From contig CAISGR010000028.1 in assembly GCA_903884945.1 (NCBI GenBank), positions 1 through 57,340 on the forward strand: DNA of 57,340 nt, in the 5' to 3' direction. The stretch comes from an uncultured bacterium (GTDB taxonomy: Bacteria; Pseudomonadota; Alphaproteobacteria; Sphingomonadales; Sphingomonadaceae). Below the pieces are notes generated by a model, which saw only the letters and a program-made list of their open reading frames with translations, was not told the origin of the DNA and did no database searches. A program made the position numbers and the translations under genes. Every line of letters begins with the position of its first letter. Within the stretch, counting starts at the first letter, position 1. Below, one piece after another: positions 30,780-41,100 of this stretch.

Positions 30780-33700
30780 GCTATCCCCTCGTTCACCAGG
30801 TCCCGCAGAGGCCCTGCGGCCGGCTCATTCGAAATCGCGTCGATCAGCGCGCGCATCCTTGCGGGCGGCTGAAACTCCGGCGCGTAGCGGAGGGAGACGA
30901 TCAGCCGTCCCCCGGTCCTGGCCGCCTCCAGTTCGATCGCGCGAGTCCGGCGCAGGCCTGCGCTGGTGACGGCGGGCAACCGGTCGCTGGGGGCGAAGCG
31001 GCAATCGGGCGGCATGTCGGTATCGCCCAGATAGTTGAGGCTGAGTTCCGGCTCGGCGAGCGGGATGGGCGCGGGCGAAAGCCAGCGCAGCACGCTCCAG
31101 CCGACGCCTTCCGACGGCACTGCGGCCAGCGCCGTCTCGATCGTCTCGGCATCGGCTTCGCAGTCGAGCAGGAAGGGAAAGTCCGCTGTGAACCAGCCGA
31201 CCGTCCGGCTCACGTCAAGTCCGCGTGTCAGCGGTCGCCGGCCATGGCTCGACAGCAGCACATGGGTTGCCGAACGGCCGTCCAGTATCCGCAGCGCTGC
31301 GCCGAGCCGGGCCAGCAGGTCGGCGAGGATCCGCCGGTCGGACAGGCCGGTCGTGACCGGGCCGAGGTCGGCGGTGTGCAGCGCGGTGTCGGCATAGCCA
31401 TGCGCCGGGGCCTCCGGCGGCGGCGCAAAGGGGGCGTTCGCGACCGCTTCCCAATAGAGCCGCTCCCGTCCGGCTGCCGCCTGCGCCTCGGGGCCGGCAA
31501 GTGCGCTCGCCCAGTCGATGCAGGAACTGGTCCGTGCCGGCAGCCTCACCGGCCGGCCGGGCGAGGCCTGCCCCAGTGCGTCACCGACATCCTCGACCAG
31601 GATTCGCCACGACACGGCGTCGACGACCAGATGATGCGCGGCAAGCAGCAGGTGATCGGCTTCGGGCAAATGATACAGCGTCGCGCTGAACAGCGGTCCG
31701 TCGCCGGCCGCGGGCGGGGGCTGGTGGGCGTCGGCGTCGGACTCGACCAGCGCCCAGGGATCCGCTGCGGTGCGGCAATCGACGATGCGCAGCGTGAAGC
31801 CGTCCGGGGCGGTGCAGGCCGCCGTCCAGCCCGGATCCTCCCGTCGGAAGCGCAGCCGCAAGGCGTCGTGATGGCGCCACACGGCATCGAGCGCTGCCGC
31901 AGCAGCGGCTTCGTCTAGCGGCGACCGCAGCGCACGCAGCAGCACCAGATGGTTGAGTTGTGCCGTGCCCATGGGATCGACCGAAAAGAACCAGTGCTGG
32001 GTCGGGGTGAGCGGCACCGGCCCCGTCACCGGCCGCTCCTCCTGCACCACGACGCGCGAGCCCGCCTGCGCGATCCTCGCCACGGTATCTGCGTCGAGCA
32101 TGTCCTTCAGCTCGAGCAGGAAGCCGTCCCGCCGCAGCCGGCCGAGCAGCCGGATCGCGCGAAGCGAATCCCCGCCGCACGCTGCGAACGAGCTGTGCCG
32201 TCCGAACGGTCCGCCCCCCAGCACCGTCGCAAAGGCCTGGGCGACCAGCGCCTCGTCGACCGCGAGCGGCGTATCGTCCTGCACTGCGACCGGCTTCAAG
32301 GCGGCGAGCGCCCGCCGGTCGACCTTGCCCGCGATCGTCCTCGGCAGTTCGGCGAGCATCAGGATCTCTGTCGGCACCATCCAGGGCGGCAGCGTCTCGA
32401 TCAGGCCGAGCCGCAGCGCATCGGTGTCGATCGGTCCGTGCGGCACGACAAAGGCGAGCAGGCGGGGCGGATCGGTCGCAACCGTCACCGCGGCCTGCGA
32501 CACTTGGGGATGGGCACGGAGCCGTTGTTCGATTTCGCCGGGTTCGATCCGGTGGCCGTTGAGCTTCACCTGCCCGTCGAGGCGCCCGAGATAGCGAACC
32601 GTCCCGTCTTCTTCGACCGTCCCGGCATCGCCGGTGCGGTAGAAGCGTTCGCCGTCGAGCACGGGAAAGCGCTCGGCGGTGAGTTCCGGCTGGCCGACAT
32701 AGCCGCGGGCGAGCCCTTCGCCCGACAGCCAGATCTCGCCAGTCGCGCCCGGCGGCATCAGCCGACCGAGCGGATCGCGCACGCTCATGCCGGTATTGGC
32801 GATCGGTCGGCCGATCGGGATGCCGTCCGGATAAGGCGCGCCCGGGTCGATGCGGTGCCAACTCGCGCAGACCGACGCCTCGGTCGGGCCATAGGCGTTG
32901 AATGCCGCAAGGCGCGCGGCATAATGGCGCGAATCGTCGCGGTCGGGCGCCTCGCCCGCCGTGATCAGCACCCGCAGCTCGGCCAGGTCGGCGCCATCCA
33001 GCGCGCGCAGATAGGAGGGCGGCAATGTCGCGACGGTCACGCGTTCCGCCGCGAACAGCGCCAGCAGGGCTCTGCCGTCCCGGATCGCTTCCTCCGGCGC
33101 GATCACCAGGGCGGCGCCACACAGCAGCGCCATGAAGATCTCGGACAGCGAGGCATCGAACGAGCAGGAGGCGAACTGCACCACGCGGTCGTTCGGTCGG
33201 ACGTCCCAGTCCCGGATCTGCGCCTGGATCATGTTGACGAAGCCGCGATGCCGGACCGCGACGCCCTTGGGCCGCCCGGTCGAGCCCGAGGTGTAGATGA
33301 TATAGGCGATGTCTTCGGCGGTCGCCGCGCCGGCGTCGGGGCCGGTGGCGGGCAGCGCCGCCAGGGACGGCCGCAGGGCTTCGATCCGCGCCAGCCCCGC
33401 CTCGTCGCCGAGTATGCGGACACAGGCCGAATCCTCGATCATCATCGCGATGCGCTGGTCCGGCAGCGCCGGGCTGATCGGCAGATAGGCCGCGCCCGCC
33501 TTGAGGATGCCGAGCAGCGCCGCGACGCGCCCTGCAGTCCGTCCGCACAGCACGCCCACCACCATGCCGCGTCCGATCCCGTCGGCGCGCAATTGTGCGG
33601 CGATGGCCTCCGCCGCCTGATCGAGCGCGCGATAGCTCAGCCGCTCGGTGCCGGCGACGAGCGCCAGTGCCTCCGGCGTCCGCTCGACCTGGGCCTGCCA

Positions 33701-35113
33701 CAGCCGGGCAAGCGTCGCGGTCCCGTCGCGCTCGACCGCCGGGCCGAGCGCGGCCTGCGCCAATGTTGCCCGCTCGCCCGCCGGCATTGAATCGATTTCG
33801 GCCAGTGGCGCTCCGGGTGCCGCCAGCACCGCCGCCGCCAGCGTCCGCCAATGCTGTTCCAGCCGCGCGATCAGCGCTGGCGCGATCCGGCTCGCATCAT
33901 GTTGGAGATTGATTTCCAACAGGTCACCGACGTGCACGATGATCCCGAAATCATAATTGGCCCGCTCGTCGGCGTTGCTGTCGGACACGGTGAAGCCGGT
34001 CGCATCGGCCTCCGCCTGGCCCGCGGGAAAATTCTCCAGCACGAGCAGATGGTCGAGCAACGCCGATGAAAGCGCCGAGCCGGCCTGGATCGCCGCAAGC
34101 CCCGCCTGGTCGTGCGCGCTGTCCGCATCCGCCTGCCGCTGCAGCCGCCCGAGCAGGTCCCCGATCGTCTCCCCGGCGTCCCACCGCACCCGCACCGGCA
34201 CGGTGTTGATGAACATGCCGACAAGCCGCTCGATCCCCGCCGTCGCCACGCTCCGCCCGGAGGTGACGATCCCGAACACCACATCCTGCCGCCCCGTCCA
34301 GCGCGACAGGATCAACCCCCACAGCGCCTGCAGCAGCACCCCCAGCGTCGTCCCGTTCGCGGTGGCCAAATCCAACAGCGCGACCGTGGTTGCTTTGTCG
34401 AGATGAAAGCGATGATCGACCTGCCGCGACGGCCCCGAACCCGCCGGTAGCCGGGGCAGGGTCGCCAGTTCGTCATAGCCCTCGAGCAGGTCGGCCCAGT
34501 GTCGCGCGGCCGCCGCGCCGTCCCGCGCCGCGATCGTCGCCATATAGGCGTCCGGGTCGGTCGCCGGCGGCAGGTCCGGCGCGCTGCCCCGCCGGGCGGC
34601 GGCGTACAGTTCGGCGAACTCCTCGGTCAGGATCGCGCCGGACCAGCCATCGATCAGGATATGCGGGTGGGTCCACACCATCTCGAACTGGCCCGGCGCA
34701 TGCCGGAACAGCGCGACCCGCATCAGCCGGTCGCGCCGCAGGTCGAAGCCGCGCGCGGCGTCTGCGCGTCGCCAGCGCGCCACGGCGTCCCCGGAAGAAT
34801 CCCCGGCATGGAACTCGATCGTCTGCGTCTTCAGCACGATCTGCAGCGGCTGCGCCGTCCGCTCATAGTCGAACACCGATCGCAGCATCGGATGCCGGGC
34901 GAGCAGCGCGTTCCACGCCGCCTCGCAATGTCCCGCGTCGACCTCGCCCTCGAGCATGAACGACATCTGCCGGTAATAGGGCGAGTCGCCCGGCGCCATC
35001 AGGTCGTGGAACAGCATGCCGGCCTGTAGCGGACTCAGCCGGTAGACCCGCTCGACGGCGTCGCGCGCCAGGGGGGCGGGCGCGTCACTCAACGCTGAAC
35101 AGCCCTTCGACAT
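30776..35113 (-). CDS. NRPS, terminal module C-A(Tyr)-PCP-E
   Basis: About 1445 residues from ATG 35113 (overlapping the upstream NRPS end by 29 bases) or 1438 from TTG 35092. C domain about 22-440: RLSPLQAGMLFH and THPHILIDGWS, with the first His of HHxxxDG replaced by Pro. A domain about 460-930 with TSGSTGRPKG; my alignment to the GrsA code gives DASTIAAVCK, Tyr-type. PCP CGGDSLRAI near residue 977. E domain about 1030-1430: HHLVVDAVSW (Gly to Ala) and SSHGRRP, where the usual EGHGRE catalytic Glu is Ser. No thioesterase or reductase follows. Role inferred: adds the last residue, with unknown release. Confidence 0.94.
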   Translation of the reverse strand: MSKGCSALSDAPAPLARDAVERVYRLSPLQAGMLFHDLMAPGDSPYYRQMSFMLEGEVDAGHCEAAWNALLARHPMLRSVFDYERTAQPLQIVLKTQTIEFHAGDSSGDAVARWRRADAARGFDLRRDRLMRVALFRHAPGQFEMVWTHPHILIDGWSGAILTEEFAELYAAARRGSAPDLPPATDPDAYMATIAARDGAAAARHWADLLEGYDELATLPRLPAGSGPSRQVDHRFHLDKATTVALLDLATANGTTLGVLLQALWGLILSRWTGRQDVVFGIVTSGRSVATAGIERLVGMFINTVPVRVRWDAGETIGDLLGRLQRQADADSAHDQAGLAAIQAGSALSSALLDHLLVLENFPAGQAEADATGFTVSDSNADERANYDFGIIVHVGDLLEINLQHDASRIAPALIARLEQHWRTLAAAVLAAPGAPLAEIDSMPAGERATLAQAALGPAVERDGTATLARLWQAQVERTPEALALVAGTERLSYRALDQAAEAIAAQLRADGIGRGMVVGVLCGRTAGRVAALLGILKAGAAYLPISPALPDQRIAMMIEDSACVRILGDEAGLARIEALRPSLAALPATGPDAGAATAEDIAYIIYTSGSTGRPKGVAVRHRGFVNMIQAQIRDWDVRPNDRVVQFASCSFDASLSEIFMALLCGAALVIAPEEAIRDGRALLALFAAERVTVATLPPSYLRALDGADLAELRVLITAGEAPDRDDSRHYAARLAAFNAYGPTEASVCASWHRIDPGAPYPDGIPIGRPIANTGMSVRDPLGRLMPPGATGEIWLSGEGLARGYVGQPELTAERFPVLDGERFYRTGDAGTVEEDGTVRYLGRLDGQVKLNGHRIEPGEIEQRLRAHPQVSQAAVTVATDPPRLLAFVVPHGPIDTDALRLGLIETLPPWMVPTEILMLAELPRTIAGKVDRRALAALKPVAVQDDTPLAVDEALVAQAFATVLGGGPFGRHSSFAACGGDSLRAIRLLGRLRRDGFLLELKDMLDADTVARIAQAGSRVVVQEERPVTGPVPLTPTQHWFFSVDPMGTAQLNHLVLLRALRSPLDEAAAAAALDAVWRHHDALRLRFRREDPGWTAACTAPDGFTLRIVDCRTAADPWALVESDADAHQPPPAAGDGPLFSATLYHLPEADHLLLAAHHLVVDAVSWRILVEDVGDALGQASPGRPVRLPARTSSCIDWASALAGPEAQAAAGRERLYWEAVANAPFAPPPEAPAHGYADTALHTADLGPVTTGLSDRRILADLLARLGAALRILDGRSATHVLLSSHGRRPLTRGLDVSRTVGWFTADFPFLLDCEADAETIETALAAVPSEGVGWSVLRWLSPAPIPLAEPELSLNYLGDTDMPPDCRFAPSDRLPAVTSAGLRRTRAIELEAARTGGRLIVSLRYAPEFQPPARMRALIDAISNEPAAGPLRDLVNEGIA

Positions 35114-38100
35114 CGGCGAGATCGACCCGCGCGCTGGTCGTCTCGGGCGCCGGCTCGGCGGGCTCCGCCAGCAGCGCCGCAATCCCGGCGACGGTCGGCG
35201 CGCCAAGGAAGGCGCGCATCTCGATCGCATGGCCGGCCGCGCGCAGCAGCCCGACCACCTGGATCGCGCGGATCGAATCCCCACCCACCGTGAAGAAGCG
35301 GTCATGCCGTCCGAACCCGCCCCGGCCGAGCACGGTGCGCCACGCGCCCGCGACCAGTTCCTCGCGCTCGTCCGCCGGCGCGACCTCGTCGGCGGCGCTG
35401 TCGTCGGGCTCGGGCAGCGCCTTGTAGTCGACCTTGCCGTTGGGGGTCATCGGCAGGGCCTTCAGCATCACCCAGCGTCCCGGCAGCATGTGCGTCGGCA
35501 GCGTACGCCCCAGTTGTTCCTGAAGGGCCTCCGCCTTCAACCGCCCGTCGGGCACGACAAAGGCGGTCAACTCGTCTCCGGTCGGCCCTTGCCGGATCGC
35601 CACGGCGACATCGGCCACGCCACGCAGCCGGCCGATGGCGCGCTCCACTTCGGGCAGTTCGATCCTGTACCCGCGCAGCTTCACCTGCCGGTCGCTGCGG
35701 CCCGCAAAGCTGAAGGCGCCGTCCTCGCCGACCGCGCCCCGGTCGCCGGTGCGGTATAGCCGCGCGCCGGGTGCGAAGGGATGCGGCACGAATGCCGTTT
35801 CGGTCAGTTCCGGTCGCCCGAGATACCCCCGGGCGAGGCCGACGCCGCCGATATGGATCTCGCCCGGCACGCCGATCGGGGCGGGATTGCCGAAGCGGTC
35901 GAGCACGATCATCGCCATGTTGCCGATCGCCCGCCCGATCGGGATCGGCCGGCCGGCGTCGGTCGCCGGATCGACATGGTGCCAGCTCGCGCACACGGTC
36001 GTCTCGGTCGGGCCATAGGCGTTGACCGCGGTCATTGTCGTCGCGAGCCTCACTGCCCGCGCCGCGTCCGGCTTCTCGCCCGCGGTGATCAGCAGCTCGA
36101 GCGGGGCCAGCGCGGCATCGTCCAGCTCGGCGAGATAGGTCGGCGGCAATGTCGCCACCGTCACCTTCTCAGCGGCGAGATAGGCGGCGAAGTGGCGTGG
36201 ATCGCGGACCTGTTCGGGCCCGGCGACCACGAGGCAGGCCCCGTTGAGCAGCGCCATCACCATCTCCCACACCGAGGCGTCGAAGGAGGAGGGGGCGAAT
36301 TGCAGCACGCGATGGCGCGGCGCGATGCCGAGTCCGTCGCGCTGCGCCAGCGCCAGGTTCACCGCCCCGCGATGCTCGAGCAGCACGCCCTTGGGCCGGC
36401 CGGTCGAGCCCGAGGTGTAGATCAGATAGGCAAGGTCGTCGGGGCCGGGCGGCGCCGGGTCGGCCACGGGGCCATCTCCGAGCGCGCCGATGTCAAGCAC
36501 CGGCACGCCGGCATCGTCAAGCGCGCCGGCATGCGCTGCCTCGGTCAGCAGCACGCGCGTCGACGAATCCGCCAGCATCATCTCCAGGCGCTCGGCCGGA
36601 TAGGTTGGATCGAGCGGCAGATAGACTGCGCCTGCCATCAGGATGCCCATGAAGGCGACGACCAGCTGTTCCGACCGATCGAGCAGCACTGCGACGATCT
36701 GGCCCCGCCCTATGCCCTGCCCGGCCAGCGCCAGCGCCAGCGCCGTCGCCCGCGCCTCCAGCTCGGCATAGCTCAGGGTCGTCCCGGCGCAGGAGACCGC
36801 CCTCGCTTTGGGCTGCTGTGCGACCCAGCCCGAGAACATTGCCGGCACCGTCGCCGCTTCGGGCAGGTCGATCGTCGGGCCGGGCGTAAGCAGCAGCGCG
36901 CGCTCCGCAGCGCCGAGCAGATCGAGCCTCGATATCGGCTGTTCGGGCTCGGCCAGCGCTGCAGCGAGGAGATGCCGGAAATGTCCCGCCATCCGCTCGA
37001 TCCGGCCCCGGTCGAATAGGTCGGTGGCGTATTCGAGATTGAGCGTGACGCCGGATGGTGTCTCGACGAACTCGAAGGTCAGCGGATATTTCGCCACGCG
37101 TGGCTCGCCGCCCATCGGCGTGACGGTGACGCCATCGAAGGCGAAGCCGCGCTGGCTCGAATCCTGGAACACCATCGCCACGTCGAACAGCGGCGGCCGG
37201 CTGTCGTCGCGGTTCGGCGCTAGCTCATCGACGAGCAGGTCGAACGGGTAGCCGCGATGGTCGATCGCCGCCATCATCGTCCCCCCGACGCGCTTCACCA
37301 GCGTACCCAGGTTATCGCTATCCGCGAGCGCGATACGCAGCGGCAGCAGGTTCACATAGAAGCCGACCTGCGATTCCAGCTCGGGATCGTCGCGGCACGA
37401 CACCGGCATGCCGACCACCAGTTCGTCGCATCCGGTGTGACGCTGCAGCAGCGCGGCGGCGATCGAGACCAGCCCGGCGAACAGGGTGCCGCCCGCTGCG
37501 AGCGATGCTTGCCGCAACCCGGCAATGGCAGGCGCGTCCAGGTCGATGCGGACGCGATCTCCGTCATGGCTGGGCAGGCCCGCCGGGATTCGGTCGAACG
37601 GCAGGTCGAGCCGGTCAGGCAGGCCGGACAGTTGCCCGTGCCACCATGCCCGCGTCGCCTCCGCTGCCGTCGTCCCCAGCCAGGTGGCTTCGGCGGCGGC
37701 ATAGTCCTTGTAGTGGATGCGTAGCGGCGGCAGCCGCGCGCCCTGCGCGGTGCGCGCGATCTCCTCCACCATGATCGTCACGGAGACGGCGTCGCTGACG
37801 ATGTGATGGACGGCGAAGAACAATAGATGCCGGTCGCGGCCGAGTTTCATCAAGCTGGCCGAGAGCAGCGGCCCTGTCGCGAGGTCGAAGCCGCTGCTTG
37901 CATGCGCTTCGGCCAGCGCCAGGGCGGCACTCTCGGGATCCGGCTCGCCGCTCAGGTCGATGCGGTGCACCTGGAAATCGGCCCGGGGCAAGACGCGCTG
38001 GCGAAGCCCGTCGCCGGTCGCCACGAACACCGTGCGCAGGGCTTCGTGTCGCGCCGGCAATGCTTCGATCGCGTTCGCCAGCGCATCCGCGTCGAGCGGT

Positions 38101-41100
38101 CCCTCCAGGCGATACGCCGCGGACAGCGTATAGGCGGCCGGATTGCCGCCCATCTGCGCCAGCACCCACAGGCGCTGTTGCGCATGCGAGGCAGGATAGT
38201 CGGGCGCCGCGGCAAGCGCCGGGATCGCGCCCGGCTTCTCCTCAGCCGGCCGCAGGGTCGCGGCCATCGCGCGGACGGTCGGTGTGGCGAAGAACCCTCC
38301 AATGGTTAGCGTCCCGCCAAATTCGGCATTGGCGCGGGTCAGCACGCGGATCGCGCGCAGCGAATCCCCGCCGACATCGAAGAAGGAGGTGCAGGCGCCG
38401 ACACGCTTGAGGCCCAGCACTTCAATCCAGATCGCCGCGATCCGTTCCTCGGCAGCGCCCTCCGGCGCGACATAGGCGATGCGACCCGTGACCAGTTCCT
38501 CTGGCTTCGGCAGTGCGCGGCGGTCGATCTTGCCGTTGAGGTTCAGCGGCATGGTATCGAGCGGCACCAGGAAATGCGGCATCACCGCCTGGGGCAGGTC
38601 GAGCGCAAGCCGCTCCCGGAGCGCCGCGGGATCGAGCGGGCTCTTCATGGTGTAGTAGCAGGCAAGCGCGATCTCGCCGTCCTCGCGCTTGTGCGCGACC
38701 GCGACGGCGGCATCGACCTCGCCGTTAGTCATCGCTGCACGTTCGATCTCGGCCAGCTCGATCCGCACGCCATTGACCTTGACCTGCCCGTCGAGCCGCC
38801 CGCAGACTTCGATCGACCCGTCGGCCAGCACGCGGCCAAGGTCGCCGGTGCGGTAGAAAATGCCCGCGCCGCCCCAGTCGGGATCGGACAGGAAATAGTC
38901 GGCGGTCAGTGCAGGATCGTCGAGGTAGCCGAGTGGAGCGAAGGGCGGTGCGATATGAATCTCGCCGATCGCCCCCGGTGCCGCGAGCCGACCGTCCTTC
39001 ACGATCAGCAACTGCGTGCCGGGCAGCGGCGCGCCGACTGGTACCGCCCGCGCTGCGTCGACCGGCCCGGTGATCTCGAAGCAGCATTTGGCGAGCGTCG
39101 TCTCGGATGGGCCGTAGAGGTTGCGCAGCCGTAGATCGGAGCCGAGCAGCGCACGGGTGCGCTCGACATCGGCGCCCCGCAGGATTTCCCCGGCAAACAG
39201 CAGGTGGCGCAGTCGCGGCAGTGCCACCGGTCTTTCCTCCAGGGCATTCAGCGCAAGCCGGAAGATGCTCGGCACGACATGGGCAATTTCGATCGCCTCT
39301 TCGGCCAGCCATTGGGCGAGCAGCCCGCCATCGCGCCGCGCTTCGGGCGGCACGATGCAGACCGTCCCGCCCACCGACAGCGGCAGGAAGACATCACGCA
39401 GCGAGACGTCGAAGGTCGGCAACGCGAGGTTGCTCACCCGGACACCCGGTCCGGCGTCCAGTTCGGCCGCTTCCCAGTCGATGAAGTGGCGCAGGCCGGC
39501 GTGGCTCGACAGGATCGGCTTGGGTTCACCGGTCGATCCCGAGGTGAACATCACATAGGCCGGATCGTTGGCATCGGGCCGTTCGCCCCGCGCCGGGCCA
39601 TCCTCCAGCCCCTCGAACACACCGTCCGCCTCCAGTACGAGCAACTGCTCCGGCGGTGCGGCGATGGCATCGACCAGCCGGTCGCGTAGCGCCTCGGTGG
39701 TCACGACGGCGGCGGGGCCGATCCGGGCGGCCAGCAAGGCCAGTCGTCGCGCGGGGGCATCGATATCGAGTGGGACGAAGACCGCCGCCAGTTTCCACAC
39801 CGCCAGCATCGTCGTGACATGCTCAATCCCGCCCGGCTGGAACGAGACGACCCGGTCGCCGCGCCCGACCCCCATCGCCCCGAGTGCGCGCGACAGCGCT
39901 TCGGCGCGGGCGTCGAGCGCGTGATAGGAAAGCGCCTCGCCGCCCTGTTCGGCCGCGACTGCCTCGGGTCGCGCGGCAACTTGGGTCTCGAACAGGTCAA
40001 GCACGGTACCGCGCGTCGTTACCGCCCGCGCTGCTTCGGGCTTGATGCCCAGGTCGATCTGCGCCAGCGGCCGGTCAGGATCGTCGAGCAGCGCCGCGGT
40101 GAGCGCGCGCCACTGCGCCTCGATCCGCGCGAACTCGGCGGCGTCGATGGCATTGGCGTTGAAGGTGAACTTGATTTCCAGCGTCTCGCCCGGCTGGACG
40201 ACAAGGCTATAGTCGAAATGCATCTGCTCGACCGAGCGGACATTGCCGACCGTGAGCCCGGCGACCGGCGCTTCCGCGAACGGGTAGTTCTCGAACACCA
40301 GCACGTGGTCGAACAAGGTTCGGCGCTTGCCATCGAGCCGCTGCATCTCGGCGAGCGAGAGGTAATGGAACGGCTCGGCTTCATTGGCGTCGTGCTGCAG
40401 CCGCCGCGCGAGGGTGCCGAAACTGTCGTCAGCCAGGATCCGCGCCCGCACCGGCAGCGGCTGCAGGAACAGCCCGACCATCCGCTCGACATCGGCCAGC
40501 CCAGACGGCCGCCCCGAGGCGATCGCGCCGAACACCACATCGGCACTGCCATTATAGCCGGCGAGCAGCGTGGCCCATTGCGCTTGCACTACGGTGTTGA
40601 GCGTCACCTCCAGCCGTGCGGCGAGCGCGGACAGGGCATGCGTCGTCTCACGGTCGAGCGCGAAGATATGCTCGGTCATGGCATAGGCCGCGCCTTCCGG
40701 TGCGGCATGCAAGCCCGGGATCGAGGAAGGCGCGGGCGCGCCAGCCAGCCGGTTCGTCCAGAAGCGGCGACCTGCGGGCTCGTCTCGTCTGGCCAGCCAG
40801 TCGATGTGGCGTGCAAAGGGAGGGGCTGGTGGCAGCGTCGGCGCCCGCGCCTCGCCCAGTGCCTGATACAGCTCCATCAATTCTTCCTGGGCGATGCCGA
40901 TCGACCAGCCGTCCAGGATGATGTGATGGCTCGTCCAGATCACGTCGGTGCCGTGGGCACCCAGCCGCACCAGTGTGATCCGCATCAGCGGATCGCGCGT
41001 GAGATCGAAACCGCGCGCGCGCTCGGCGGCGGCCAGGGCCTCGATGGCGCGTGCCTTCTTGGCCTTGGCGAGGCCGGCAAGGTCCTCCACCGCGATCGGC

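Noticed and set aside
35113..35305. N-terminal extension of the terminal NRPS protein upstream of 35113
   Set aside because: The extra residues overlap the end of the hybrid synthase, are Arg/Ser-rich and carry no domain features.
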